From positions 49,094,788 to 49,158,787 of the forward strand of contig OY986438.1 of NCBI GenBank assembly GCA_963920525.1: DNA of 64,000 bases, in the 5' to 3' direction. Of the stretch, positions 1-10,345 are shown in pieces. The first letter of the stretch is position 1. Every line of letters begins with the position of its first letter. The notes under the pieces are model-generated. The model was not told where the DNA came from and did not search any database. It saw only the letters and a program-made list of their open reading frames with translations. Source of the DNA: Dichetophora obliterata (Eukaryota; Arthropoda; Insecta; Diptera; Sciomyzidae). A program made the translations under genes and the position numbers.

Positions 1-287
1 TCAGTTTATTACAAAGGCGCTCGATTCGAATGTATTTTGAGTGTACTTTGAGTACTGCTCCTTCTCTGCCAACGTCTCTTAGCGCTAATTAGTTTTTTTT
101 TTGCGTATGCACTTTTCGTAAATACTTGTCTGCAGGCCATGTGAGCTCTCATTTTCTGTTTGTTTTTTCTCGAAAACTCGTTCTTGGTATTTTATTGTTG
201 CACTCTATGGAGGAAAAAAAATAACAACGCTTGTGATTTTGGTTTGTTGGACATAAAAAAAAATAAAACAAAATCTTAATGCCGCCG
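1..287. other. AT-rich DNA, no gene seen
   Basis: Homopolymer-rich sequence with no convincing coding frame or RNA gene. Its last five bases, CGCCG, are the left flank of the element that starts at 288. Confidence 0.6.
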
Positions 288-2335
288 CACAGTGGATAAA
301 AGTTGGAAATAAATATCAAAACTGATGATCTCTTTTTGAGATTTTTTTTTTCTTTGCGTTGCTTAACAATATTCTAACTCCAAAAATTCCAAAATATTTA
401 TCAGAAATATATGTATATATATATTGTATATAGGTTTTCTGTGTAGACGCCTTAAAATTGGATTGATGTAAAAATGCTGAAAAAATTTCGTAAAATATTG
501 ATATTTTTCAAGAGTTATTACAGACAATTGAGAAAACGTATTGCACTCTGGTTTTTTTAAGTACAAAAAGCATTATTGAAAAAGTTTTTTGCATTCTTGA
601 AAAATTTTTTTTTATTTTTGCAATAAATTTCTTATGCAAAGTTGATATGACAAAAAAACGTAAATTTATTTTTTTGCAGAAAATATTTTTATAATTCAAA
701 AAGATAATGATCTTCAGATGTCGACGATATATTAAATAAAGAAATGCTTTTATTGGACTTTAATTTGAGCGATTAAAAAAAAAACTGACAGAGTTTTTTG
801 CGTCTTTGAACAACATTTGGTAAATGCGTTTCGAAGAAAATATAGGTATGTTTAGTCTCAAGGTTTATTTCTATAGTCATTTTCGTTACTATGCTTTTAG
901 GCATTTTTTTATTTAACGATCATTTCTTACGAAAGTGCGGCATATTGATATATAGGTATATTTTTTTAATTTAAAATCGTTAAATTTTTAATGTAAATAG
1001 TGAAAGCATTTACTTGCTAAATACGATAAATGGTTTAAAATGTTATAATTCTTCTTTTGAAATACTAGTATATATTTACAGAGTAATTAAGTATTCCACA
1101 GTGTGTTTCTCAGTCTAGTAATTTGCTATGTTAATATATATTAAATATTTTTTTTAAATAATTAAATAATTAAATAATAATTTTTAAATAATTACAATTA
1201 AATTGATTTAGTTAAACAGTAATGTGATATGTATAAAGTTAAATTAATTCACATTATCTTAAATCTTACTATGAAACATTTTAATGAATTTCGCAATAAA
1301 ATGCTTTCAAAACTATTCAAACATTTAAATTCCCTTGTCAATGAATGTTCTTCAAACATCTTCAATCAGCTGAAAGTGAAATATATATTCTTTGATTCTA
1401 AACAACAGAATTGGAATACGTACACGGAGAAAATTAATTTGCTTGAATCAATTTGTATTAAGGAAAAAGAAAAATTTTGATAAAATTCAAGCAAGATTTT
1501 GCTAAGTTATTATAAACTGAAAATCAAATTTTAACTTAATTCAAGCAAATATTTGCTAAGTTATTATAAATGGGAATAGAAAATTTGAACTTAATTCAAG
1601 CAAATATTTGCTTAGTTATTATAAATTGGAATAGCACATTTTGATTAGTTTTTGCTGAAAATTACCATAATTTTGAAGTGGCTGAGAATCAAGCGCAAGT
1701 TTTGCTTAACCACAATACTAATTTAGCAAACAGCTTTTTCCATGTATGCAAGCCATGTTTTTATGCTACACGACCTGTGCTCACTTTATCACAATGCTAA
1801 AATGTATGCTATTATATTTTTTAACTGTTGATAGAATCACATTTACAACCAGCGCCAGTTTGTGGCAAAAAGCATTAGGTTTACTCCTTTTTTTTATAAT
1901 AAAAACGAAACGATAAGCTTTTTTTTGATGATTTTTTTCCGTTTTTATAAAAAGCAAAAAAACAATATCTTGGAATACTATAAACCACTATTTTAAACAG
2001 TTTAGATGCTGCGCTTCATTGAAGTTGGAATACGTAAAAACACGTGAAGTAGAAATTTTCGTATGGGAGGTGGGAGTGGCAAAAGAGACTTTTTTAATGA
2101 TAGACTTATATTGAAGATTTCTGACAGAATGGTTCTTGTATTGGTTCAAGACAAAAAAAATATGGCGTTTTAAATATTTGTGTTGTATGGGAGGTAGGCT
2201 TGATTGAGGGCGGATTTAAAAATATTTTTGTGTGTATTCTAATAAAGCAAATTCCAAATAATACACAAAATTTAATTGGTTTACGATGAGTCCTTCTATT
2301 TATTGACAACTTTTATATGGGGCTCAACCACTGTG
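288..2335. mobile_element. Possible Transib-like element, non-coding
   Basis: The left end reads CACAGTGGATAAAAGTTGG and the right end, on the other strand, begins CACAGTGGTTGAGCCCCAT and then ATAAAAGTTG. Both therefore open with the octamer CACAGTGG and share an ATAAAAGTTG block followed by an AATAAATA tract. The flanks are CGCCG on the left and CGGCG on the right, a 4-of-5 match. CAC-initial ends with 5-bp GC-rich duplications are known for Transib elements, relatives of RAG1. No Transib transposase can be read inside, so this would be a non-autonomous derivative carrying a later tandem-repeat insertion (1484-1740). The short inverted match and the flank mismatch leave chance as an alternative. 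Confidence 0.42.
1484..1740 (+). repeat. Three 55-bp units plus hairpin tail, copy 1
   Basis: The motif AATTCAAGCAAATATTTGCT recurs at 1484, 1538 and 1593. Each unit contains the palindrome AGCAAATATTTGCT followed by a TTATTATAAA tract. After the array comes a unique tail with a hairpin (1678-1713; arms GTGGCT and AACCAC) and the sequence AATTTAGCAAACAG. The same units, tail and hairpin recur at 59226-59468, so this is a dispersed element and not a local satellite. Tandem units plus a 3' hairpin recall Helitron-related non-autonomous elements, but no CTRR end was verified. Confidence 0.7.
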
Positions 2336-2340
2336 CGGCG

Positions 2341-4205
2341 CACGTGTCTGTTTGCTTCTTGTGCGTAAGCACGTGCAGTGGAAGTTAAATTTAAATTATG
2401 CGCATGTGATTTGGCAACTTAAGGTTACAGAAAAATAAAAAAATATACCTTGCAAATTTAATAATAATTGCTGATTGCAGAAAATGAATGACACGATATT
2501 ATCGAAACTGCGTATTATTTTTAAGCCTCAACAACGTTACCTCATGCGCAGCTTTCTCTGTGTAAGATAAAAACAAAAAGCAACACAAGAATAACATATC
2601 TGTTATTCAGCATTTAGATATGCTTAGAAAAAAATAGCACAAAACAAATACAAAAAACTCGCTCACTATTTACTGCTGCGCTCTACTGCGCTCTCTTTCA
2701 TATCTGTGGCAGATGAGCCGAGTGATTCGGCTACTTGTGTCGATTATGAGTATTTCGACAAGTAGGATAAGTATCAGCAAGACGACAACAACCATAAGTA
2801 TTTATGTACCGAAAAAACCCGATCTTTCCCGATCCGACTCTTGACTTAGGATACTTATATTTATTTGAGCCGCCGCATTTTAGCTTCGTAGAAGAGAATA
2901 TGAGTCGAGTTGCGTGCGCTTAGGGTGAGTAGGTTTTTATACTTATTTTTTTCGGATACACTCAGAGTCGCAAAAAAGCTATCCGTTGCAGATCTCTGAT
3001 ACCCACATACCCACATACCCAAATACATACATCCATTTTTATATATAAGATTTACTGTTTTTTAGTAATACACATATTTATTTATGTACTCATTTCACAC
3101 GTTAAAAAATTGTTTTTTTTTAAATGAAAAAACAAAAAAATTTCCGCCCAAGATTCATACCAGCCCCCTCTGTCTTCTTGGTCTGGCTACAGGCCTGATA
3201 GTGCTACTTAATAACTACGCAAATATGAAAAACTTTTTAAGAATTAAACATTTTCATTCTATTTTTTAAATATTTATTCGTACAAATCGTCCGTAACGCT
3301 ATTTTGGAAATGCCCATATCTTCCAAAAGTATCGCTTTCGTCTCATTTAGGCGAAAGGCGAACAATTTCTCGATCAAATGCTGGCTGAGTATCTGCTAAT
3401 AAGTCGGCACTCGCGTTCACTCTGTGGGTAGCCTAACGCGATGGGTTACAATCGCTGTTGGCTAGCTGCCGCGTAATCATCAACGCATATGATTTAGCGA
3501 AAGAACAAAAACCATGTAATTCTTTCTATACCTAAATCTTTAGTTGAATAACGGTTTGCTTGATCGCAAAAATACAAACAGCAACAAGAAAAGGCCCAAC
3601 CAAAAGAGACGTTTTGCTCTGTAACGAGTAAAAACGTAAGTGTTTGGTTCAGTTTGACAAGACGTATTATTCCGTAAGAACCGAACTGCTAGCGTAGCAA
3701 CTCGTCAACAACAGCTGTGCAGAGTGCGTTTTTATTTTATTTTCATCAATTTGTTTCAACTTCGCCATTATTTCACTCATTTTTCACAAATCTTTATTAA
3801 AAATTACAAAATGCACAATATAAATAAATAAATAATACTCAATTGCCTACTGATCAGCTGTTTCAGACAAGTTGAGCAAATCGTTTCATTTTTGGTTAAA
3901 TCCGTAAACATCCGTAACGAGTGCAGACGTTCATCAAAATGCTATCGTCTCCTTTCATCCATTTTGGGTGGGCCTAAACATGCATACAGAAATACAAATG
4001 CACTTCTGTCTCGGCGACGGCGGTTGCAAGCTTCTGAGTTCCTTTGAAATCAAAATGAATTCATTTTAGGGAAATTTAGAACAACAACAAACATGTAGCA
4101 GGTGGTGAGCTTTTATTGCAAAGTGTTTAATGATGCCCTTGACATCAGTAATTGTCTATGTAGGCATATGTAAATTATAATTCGACTCTGGTATCACCTA
4201 GTGAC
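2341..4205. other. Unassigned intergenic DNA
   Basis: No coding frame with recognisable content. A slightly more GC-rich patch at about 2680-2960 holds mixed short repeats such as TGCGCTCTACTGCGCTCTC, and 3000-3030 has a short CCCACATA repeat. A promoter cannot be called from this. Confidence 0.5.
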
Positions 4206-4580
4206 CTAGTGGAACAATTTTTTGCAAACGTAGTTCCTTAACCTTGCCAATACATATTTCGAATATGAGCCAAATCGGACCATAAATACGATTTTTCGTA
4301 ATAAATTGACTCCTGCGCCATCTAGCGGATATTTTTGTAATAAAAACCTTGTCCTTGCAACTGAAAAACCAACAAGAAAATGAACGAAATCAGTTAAGCC
4401 GTTCTCAAGTGATGCGACAACATACATATGGGTTTTACATATAAGACCAGTATTCCCCGGCAGACGTTGTCCTGCCACATACCACCTTACTGCCATATAT
4501 AATCACCATTTTTAGTATAGTTGCCAAAAATAATCATATGAACTAAAATAAAAAATTTTAGTCTTATACAATCAAAACAA
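4206..4580. repeat. Dispersed repeat fragment of unknown family
   Basis: The part around 4440-4500, read on the minus strand (GGCAGTAAGGTGGTATGTGG, then CAGGACAACGTCTGCC), matches the plus strand at about 14250-14330 (AGCAGTAAGGCGGTCCGTGC, then CAGGACAACGTCTTCC). Its 3' part (CATTTTTAGTATAGTTG to CTTATACAATCAAAAC) matches the repeats at 27160-27322 and 27553-27717. The family is not recognised and no credible protein is encoded. Confidence 0.6.
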
Positions 4581-5286
4581 TGCGAAAAATAGCATTTTTG
4601 TAAATGGACCAGGAATCCATTAATGTACCCATGGAATAAAATAAATATATCTATAAATCTACTGAAGCCATTATAACATTTTTGGAATACGGCGTTAGCT
4701 TATCGTAATTGGTGAAACAAATGCAAATCCATTACATGCAATTTTCAACGGAAGGAAGCTCCGTTAATTTTAGGTATAAATTTAAATACGTGAGATATAT
4801 GATCAAATATGTAGTACTTCAGCTATCAACTTTTATCTGTGGCGTAACATAGATCACAATTAATTACCAGAAATTTAAATTTTTTCATCATTGTTGACGC
4901 AACAACTTATATGTTAAAGCAAAAGCCCAGGTTGTTGATACTATAATTCATGTAAACTTTTGCTGTTGTCACAAATGTGTTCCGTTGTTGGGGCCTTTTT
5001 TATAATGGTCAAGAATTGAAATCAATTTTTTAGAATTTGTTGGCAAATCGTAGTGAGTTGGCAGTAAAGAGTTTCTGTATCCGCTGTACCGTCAATTTTT
5101 TTTTTTTTTTGGTGTTGCTTTTGTTATTTTCGCATTTTTGGCAGACTGCTTTAATTTTTTGTTCATGTATAGCAGTGGCTCTCAACTGGTAGGGCGCACT
5201 TTCCTAGGGGGGCTTGAGCCATTTCCAGGGGAGGCACCAGATATTTTCAGCAAAAAATCTTCTGATTTATCACTTTAACTCCGTTT

Positions 5287-5580
5287 ATGAGGAATTCAAA
5301 CGATATTTCGTCACAAAACTGGAAATCTAGCTAGTTCGTGACCCATTTATTGTTGATGTTATGCTACTTCCTGAAATCATTCAAGACGAGGCATTAGAGC
5401 TGATGTGTCATTCATGTACCAAAGATCAGTTTTCTCTTAAAAGTTGTGAGGAGTTTTGGTTAAAATGCTGCTTATTTTATATTCTGCTTAGTGGAGCTAC
5501 GTTACGTCTTTTAGTTCAGTTTTCTTCCACATATTTTTTTTAAGTCAAGCTTCTCAGCTTCACTATGTACAAAACAATAA
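5287..5580 (+). pseudogene. hAT transposase C-terminal remnant
   Basis: The plus-strand reading runs from YEEFKRYF through RDPFIVDVMLLPE, IQDEALELM, CEEFWLKCC and ATLRLLVQFSSTYFF to FSAS. This follows the order expected in the C-terminal part of hAT transposases of the ZBED5/FAM200 type: a dPF segment, an acidic helix, the FW motif, and the LLpF-TY block before the dimerisation segment. There is an in-frame stop after KLEI near 5330 and a frameshift in the T-run near 5540. The N-terminal DNA-binding and catalytic regions are absent, and only about 110 bp separate it from the element's left end, so an internal deletion is likely. It cannot encode an active enzyme. Confidence 0.72.
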
Positions 5581-6681
5581 ATGGGTCAAGACTAGGTCAA
5601 CCAACCAAGTCCAAATGCAAAAAACTTTGCGATTTTTTGAGCCAATTTCAATATAAATATTTCATTTCAATACTATTATAAAAGCCTCTCCTACAACAGG
5701 TCCTCCACACTCTTCCTTTTTTGGAGCCATTTGCCGAAAGCACTTTTTCTCTTTTTAAAGCTTGATTTTTTTATTCACTGGATTTTTGCAAAATACAAAT
5801 GTACCACCTTATATAGCACTTTAAGTATTGAAGCAGAGTTGAAAATTAGTTCAAGTGCAAAAAGTCGAACTTGACAACAATCATATTGATGCATAACTTA
5901 ACAAACTGTCCTTGCAACCATCAAAGAACTCAGGTGTCGTTTCGCGGCTGATACTTTTTTATTTTTTTGGTACAATCGACTCACATCGAATCAAAAGAAT
6001 TTCATTAAACTCGTCATAACTTTTTTATAAAAGGATGAAAAAACAAATAGTTAGATCAAAAACCTACTATTGTAAAAACCCAATATTGTCACTGATAAGA
6101 ATCAAATATATTATTTGTATACTTTCAGGATGAACAATTTTTGAAAACAGTATGTCTTGTAAAAGTGCTTTGCTGTCAAAAAATAATTACAGTATGAGAA
6201 ATACTATGCGCTGAGCTGTATGCTTGCCTTTTATCTATTTAGATGGGCATACTTTCAGGCTGAACATGTTTGAGAGATATTGGGCACGGAGTAGCGTGTC
6301 TGCCTTCTATATATTATGTACAATAACAATTTTTAAATGCAAGTTCAAAATAAATTTTTTTCGAAGTTTCGTCACTTGTTTGGCAACACCTTCAGGGGAG
6401 ATTTTTTATTGAAAACATAATAATTAACAATTTATTTGTTATAAGCAATTAACAATTAGTTTACTTTTAAAAATTGCAACTCAACAGTAATGGTCATTAA
6501 CCTCCAGAACATATTAAATAGAATATAAAAAGCTATTTGATCAAAGGATATGTCATTTTTTATATAAAGCTAATTTAAATTGTTTCTTTCATGTTAAATG
6601 TTATGTATTGGTTTTTAAAAACCAATGATCTAATTTTTTATAATAATTATTTTTTTATTTGAAGTTGTATTGTAAAATTTT

Positions 6682-6790
6682 TGAAGTGAAAACTTCTTTA
6701 GGCGCGTTGAAAGATTTTGGTAGAGGGTAAATCTTTGGTTTCCGTCATCGCATTTTTCCGAGGAACTTTGTCATCAATACAGACATCAAA
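6682..6790 (+). repeat. Direct repeat, copy A
   Basis: TGAAGTGAAAACTTCTTTAG, then GCGTTGAAAGATTTTGGTAG, and on to CATCAATACAGACA. It matches the copy at 8668-8785 in the same orientation with scattered substitutions and one small indel. It contains the short palindrome GAAGTGAAAACTTC. Confidence 0.75.
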
Positions 6791-7379
6791 AATGTTTGCA
6801 TGTATTTGTGCATAAAAATATCAACAATTATCGTCTCTTGGTCTTAATCGGCCGCAAGCTTACAAAGAAATCACTTGGCAACTCCTGAAATTAATGCATA
6901 TAATCTGTTTGTTAGTATATAAATACTTAAGTTAGGTTGCAATAAGATGTTTGCAACCAAAACTTATTATTAATTCGCTTTATATTGGTTCGAATATATG
7001 CTTTTAAAGTTTGGCAATTTCTTCAGTTGTTGTATTTGTCAGCATTTTTGAAAAATTTGCTTTTACTTAAACAGCTGCTATACATGGTGAGATTGAAAAA
7101 TGGAGCGATCTTCTTTTTCTGCTGGAACTTCGTTTGCAAACAAGAAAAATAATGTATGGATTGAGTGTTTTAGCATTTTAATCTTTAAGTTGTGATAAAG
7201 GAATATGTTGAACATTCAAATAATTACATGCATGCTCTTATTTTATTATATATCATCAAACAAAGTTTGACAATTTTCACACTTGTTGTATTTGTAAGTG
7301 GCTTTTTATTTTCACCACTGCGGCATCTTATTTTTAGAGTTGCCAACTATCATTGTTTTGTTAATAAATTTTTTCATAA

Positions 7380-7763
7380 CACGGGGGTTACACGAGACAG
7401 TACTGTTAAGACAGTGAAAAATACGTTTGAATTGTCAAACTTTGTGTCTGTGAAGAAGAGTACAGACAGTTGGCAAGACAGTAGACAAAATAGTAAACAA
7501 TTTATATTTTATGAAGAAAATTTTTGTTAAAACTACGAGTACGCCAAAGTATTGCAAATTTTCATTTAATTCTATTAAATTTTCACGTATTTTGTCACTT
7601 AATATGCTAAATATCATTCTACTTTCCTAGCTACTGTCCCGCCAACTGTCTACAAAAAACTTAAGACAGTAGAGCAGACAGTAGCAAAAGTTAGCATGTG
7701 TGGGTAAAAATTTGTGAATGTGTTGTGACTGTCTTAACAGTATTGTCTCGTGTAACCTCCGTG
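7380..7763. mobile_element. MITE with 36-bp TIRs and TAA duplication
   Basis: The left end CACGGGGGTTACACGAGACA continues GTACTGTTAAGACAGT. The right end on the minus strand is CACGGAGGTTACACGAGACA followed by ATACTGTTAAGACAGT, so about 34 of 36 positions match. TAA lies directly outside both ends (7377-7379 and 7764-7766). A 3-bp TWA duplication is typical of PIF/Harbinger elements. The 384-bp interior has GACAGT-rich subterminal repeats and no transposase; plus-strand open frames crossing it are chance. Confidence 0.78.
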
Positions 7764-8066
7764 TAAAGGGTAAGTGTCAAAAGGAAACTTTTCAGTCGTG
7801 GTAGGATAGAAAAGATCAGGTTGAATAAAATTTGTGTGTGTTGAAATAAATTGGTCTTTTTTGCTGTGTCAAACGGACGATGAAATTTTGACAATTGCAA
7901 ATTTTGACGTTACACATTTCGATCGTGTCTTAGCGCAAATATTTTATTTAATTTGCATTTTATTCACTTTGCGATATATTTCATTCGAGTGCTTGTACTT
8001 GCAACTTATTTCGTAAACTTGTTATATTGTAAATTTGAAAAACTTAAAAAATAACAAAATAATAAA

Positions 8067-8666
8067 AAAATAACGAAAGTGCTTGAGTTTGTGTGTGCGT
8101 GTGTGTGGGCCAACGATCTCCCGGTGCATCAGCAAGTGCAGCAAAGTTAAATTGGCTTTCTGTGCTGGCGAACGTCCTCCAAGTGCCACCACCACCAAGT
8201 GCAGTGCAAAATTTGTTGCTAGCCAACATCCTCCAAGTGCCATCACAAGCAGCACCAGCAAGTGCAGCACAATTCAATTGACTGGTCAACTCTCCAATAT
8301 TTCTGATGCACCATTTCAGCATGTCTCAAGCGCAGAGGCAAATTTCTGCCATTACACTCCGGCGTGCATTGAACAAATTGAAAGCGGAGAATTTGCGTTT
8401 CATTTGCTTGTACTGTTGCTGGTGGCACTTGTTGGCACATGTTGGCTAGCAAGAAATTTGCGCTGCACTTGCTTGTGCTGTTGCTCGTGGCACTTGGAGG
8501 ATATTAGCTAGCTACAAATTTTGCACTGCACGTGCTTGTGCTGCTGGTGGTGGTACTTGGAGGACGTTCACCAGCAAAGAAAGCCAATTTAACTTTGCTG
8601 CACTTGGTGATGCACCGGGATACGTTGGCCCACGCACACACAAACTCAAGCACTTTCGTTATTTTC
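8067..8666. repeat. Foldback with long inverted arms
   Basis: The left arm starts AAATAACGAAAGTGCTTGAG and runs to about 8275. The right arm, read backwards from 8666, starts AAAATAACGAAAGTGCTTGA and runs to about 8394. The arms share the order GTGTGTGCG, GGGCCAACG, CCGGTGCATCA, AAGTGCAGCAAAGTTAAATT, GCGAACGTCCTCCAAGTGCC. Within each arm, CTCCAAGTGCC and AAGTGCAGC recur, so the arms were themselves built by local duplication. No protein is supported; the 142-codon plus-strand frame at 8083-8511 is translated repeat. No clear target duplication was found. Confidence 0.75.
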
Positions 8667-8667
8667 T

Positions 8668-8785
8668 TGAAGTGAAAACTTCTTTAGACGCGTTGAACGA
8701 TTTTGGTAAAGGGTTAATCTTTGGTTTGCGTTATCGTTATCGTCATTTTGCGAGTAACTCTCTTCATCAATACAGACAGCGAGTA
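8668..8785 (+). repeat. Direct repeat, copy B
   Basis: TGAAGTGAAAACTTCTTTAG, then CGCGTTGAACGATTTTGG, matching 6682-6790. It abuts the right arm of the foldback, so the foldback may have inserted beside or within an older duplicated unit. Confidence 0.72.
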
Positions 8786-9032
8786 GTTTTTTAAATGACG
8801 CTCTTGGATCTTGACTACAAGGCGCTCAGCAAATGTAGCAAGCAACCATCAATAAGTTCCTCTGCTGACGCATCGTTTTTTTCCCTCCCTTTGCTTCGCT
8901 GCGAAACTTTGAATGATACTGTTTTTCAATGTATATGTAGAGATGCTTTAGGTTAAAATAAAATTAATTTAAAATTTTTGATATTTGGTTTTTGTTTGAC
9001 TGGCCGTGAAGCCTTTTTTGATGCCACCACTC

Positions 9033-9253
9033 ATAGTAAGGTAGTGTTAGAGATAAGGTAGTGTTAGGGCTGAATGTGTTCGCTTTCTTAGTGACCATAA
9101 CTGTCAAACTCAGCCATTTTGGTATTTTTGCCAATTTTTGCTTTCATATTGCATTCTCATTGGCTGCAGATTTTGTGTGAAATGTCAACTTCGTTTTGAC
9201 AGTTTCGGTCACCGGCTCTCCGCCCTAATACTACCTTGTCTAATTTTGCCATT
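9033..9253. mobile_element. MITE family M, copy 1 (9-bp duplication)
   Basis: It is flanked by CCACCACTC (9024-9032) and CCACCACTT (9254-9262). The left end contains AAGGTAGTGTTAG. The right end on the minus strand contains GACAAGGTAGTATTAGGG. The interior (CGCTTTCTTAGTGACCATAA, TGTCAAACTCAGCCA, GTTTTGACAGTTTCGGTCAC) matches the copy at 61912-62120 throughout. It contains the near-palindrome ACTGTCAAA / TTTTGACAGT. A 9-bp duplication points to a Mutator-like origin, which is inferred. Confidence 0.75.
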
Positions 9254-9330
9254 CCACCACTTGAGATTTTGCTACCAGTCAAACAAAAAACATAGTACAT
9301 ACAAAGTAAAATGCGGTTTATTTTCTGACA

Positions 9331-9696
9331 CCGATTCGTTCATCCCCTCTAACGTTGCGCAACCGCTGTGAACCTTTCCATTCTCACTGCGTTGTTGATG
9401 GATTGGAAATGTAATTGTTGTTGTACAGTTAGCTGGACTTTTTTTAGACTTTTTTTGTAGCTGCAGTCGGCATATGACAACTGATTTATTTTAGATAAGA
9501 GCAGGCAAACAGAAAATATGGCAGGCAAAGTGCTGTATATTTTCCGCCGCCAATTTGGTTCATCCCCTCTAACGCTGCGCAGCGCTGCGTTCTTGTTGTA
9601 GACTTGCTTAGTAGTTATTGTTGTACAGTAAGCTTTAATTTTTTGTAGATGTTTATTTGTAGCTACAGTCAGCATATAACATCTAACTATTTTAGA
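9331..9696. repeat. Two diverged tandem copies, about 220 bp apart
   Basis: Copy 1 (9331-9498) and copy 2 (9551-9696) share, in order, GTTCATCCCCTCTAACG, TTGTTGTACAGT, TTTGTAGCT-CAGTC and CATAT-ACA. Copy 1 has TTGCGCAACCGC where copy 2 has CTGCGCAGCGCT. The array ends about 30 bp before the left end of the transposon at 9731. Confidence 0.65.
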
Positions 9697-9730
9697 AAAC
9701 AGTTTATACATATGAATTAAAGAGTATATA

Positions 9731-10235
9731 TCGGTAATTCCATGTCAAATCGACCACGTTTCTGACATCACTATTTTTGAAAATTTTGAAACTCACTGCT
9801 TGGATAGTTCTCCTAAAAAGTATTATATCTGCGTACTTTGTTTTTGGGTTTTAATTTTTTTTTTTAAGATATACACTGTGAAAAATATGAAAATATGTTA
9901 AAAAATACGAACTGTGCATGTATTCAAACCGCTGTAACTTTGAAACCGTTAGTCGCACAGAAAAAAAATTAGGATATATTTTAAAGACCTTGACAAGGTC
10001 TTTATGGTGGTGCACTTTTGTTGTAGCAGTTTTATGAATTTTTTTTTTTAAAGCTGAAATTTTTTAATCTCATTTTTCAAGGTCATCGCAACAAATTTTT
10101 TACCTTTTTTATACAGTGTCTTTTTAGAGCATCAACTCTCACGGCTTAGTCAAAATTTTAGGTTGGAATTTCAACGATTACTATTTTTAACGTTTTTCTT
10201 TTTAAATGTCTTTAAAATATTTCTTATTCTAATAT
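9731..10235. repeat. Left TIR of the 3.7-kb transposon
   Basis: It pairs in inverted orientation with about 12935-13438. Shared landmarks in order from the end are ATTCCATGTCAA, ACACTGTGAAAAATAT, CGAAACCGT / TGAAACCGT, TTTAAAGACCTTGAC, TTTTTCAAGGTCATCGCAAC, and GGAATTTCAACGATT. Confidence 0.82.
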
Positions 10236-10345
10236 CGAAAGTTTTCCATTTTTTTATGTCAATACCAATGAAAATCCAAAAAGATATCTTTTAACACTTA
10301 AATAAAGTCAATAGTTTACAAAACCAAACATTTTTTATTTTTTTT

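Noticed and set aside
7192..7530. 112-codon plus-strand frame
   Set aside because: Half of it lies in the PIF-type MITE at 7380-7763.
8083..8511. 142-codon plus-strand open frame, the second longest in the window
   Set aside because: It runs across both arms of a foldback, with mirrored frames on the other strand, and is translated inverted repeat.
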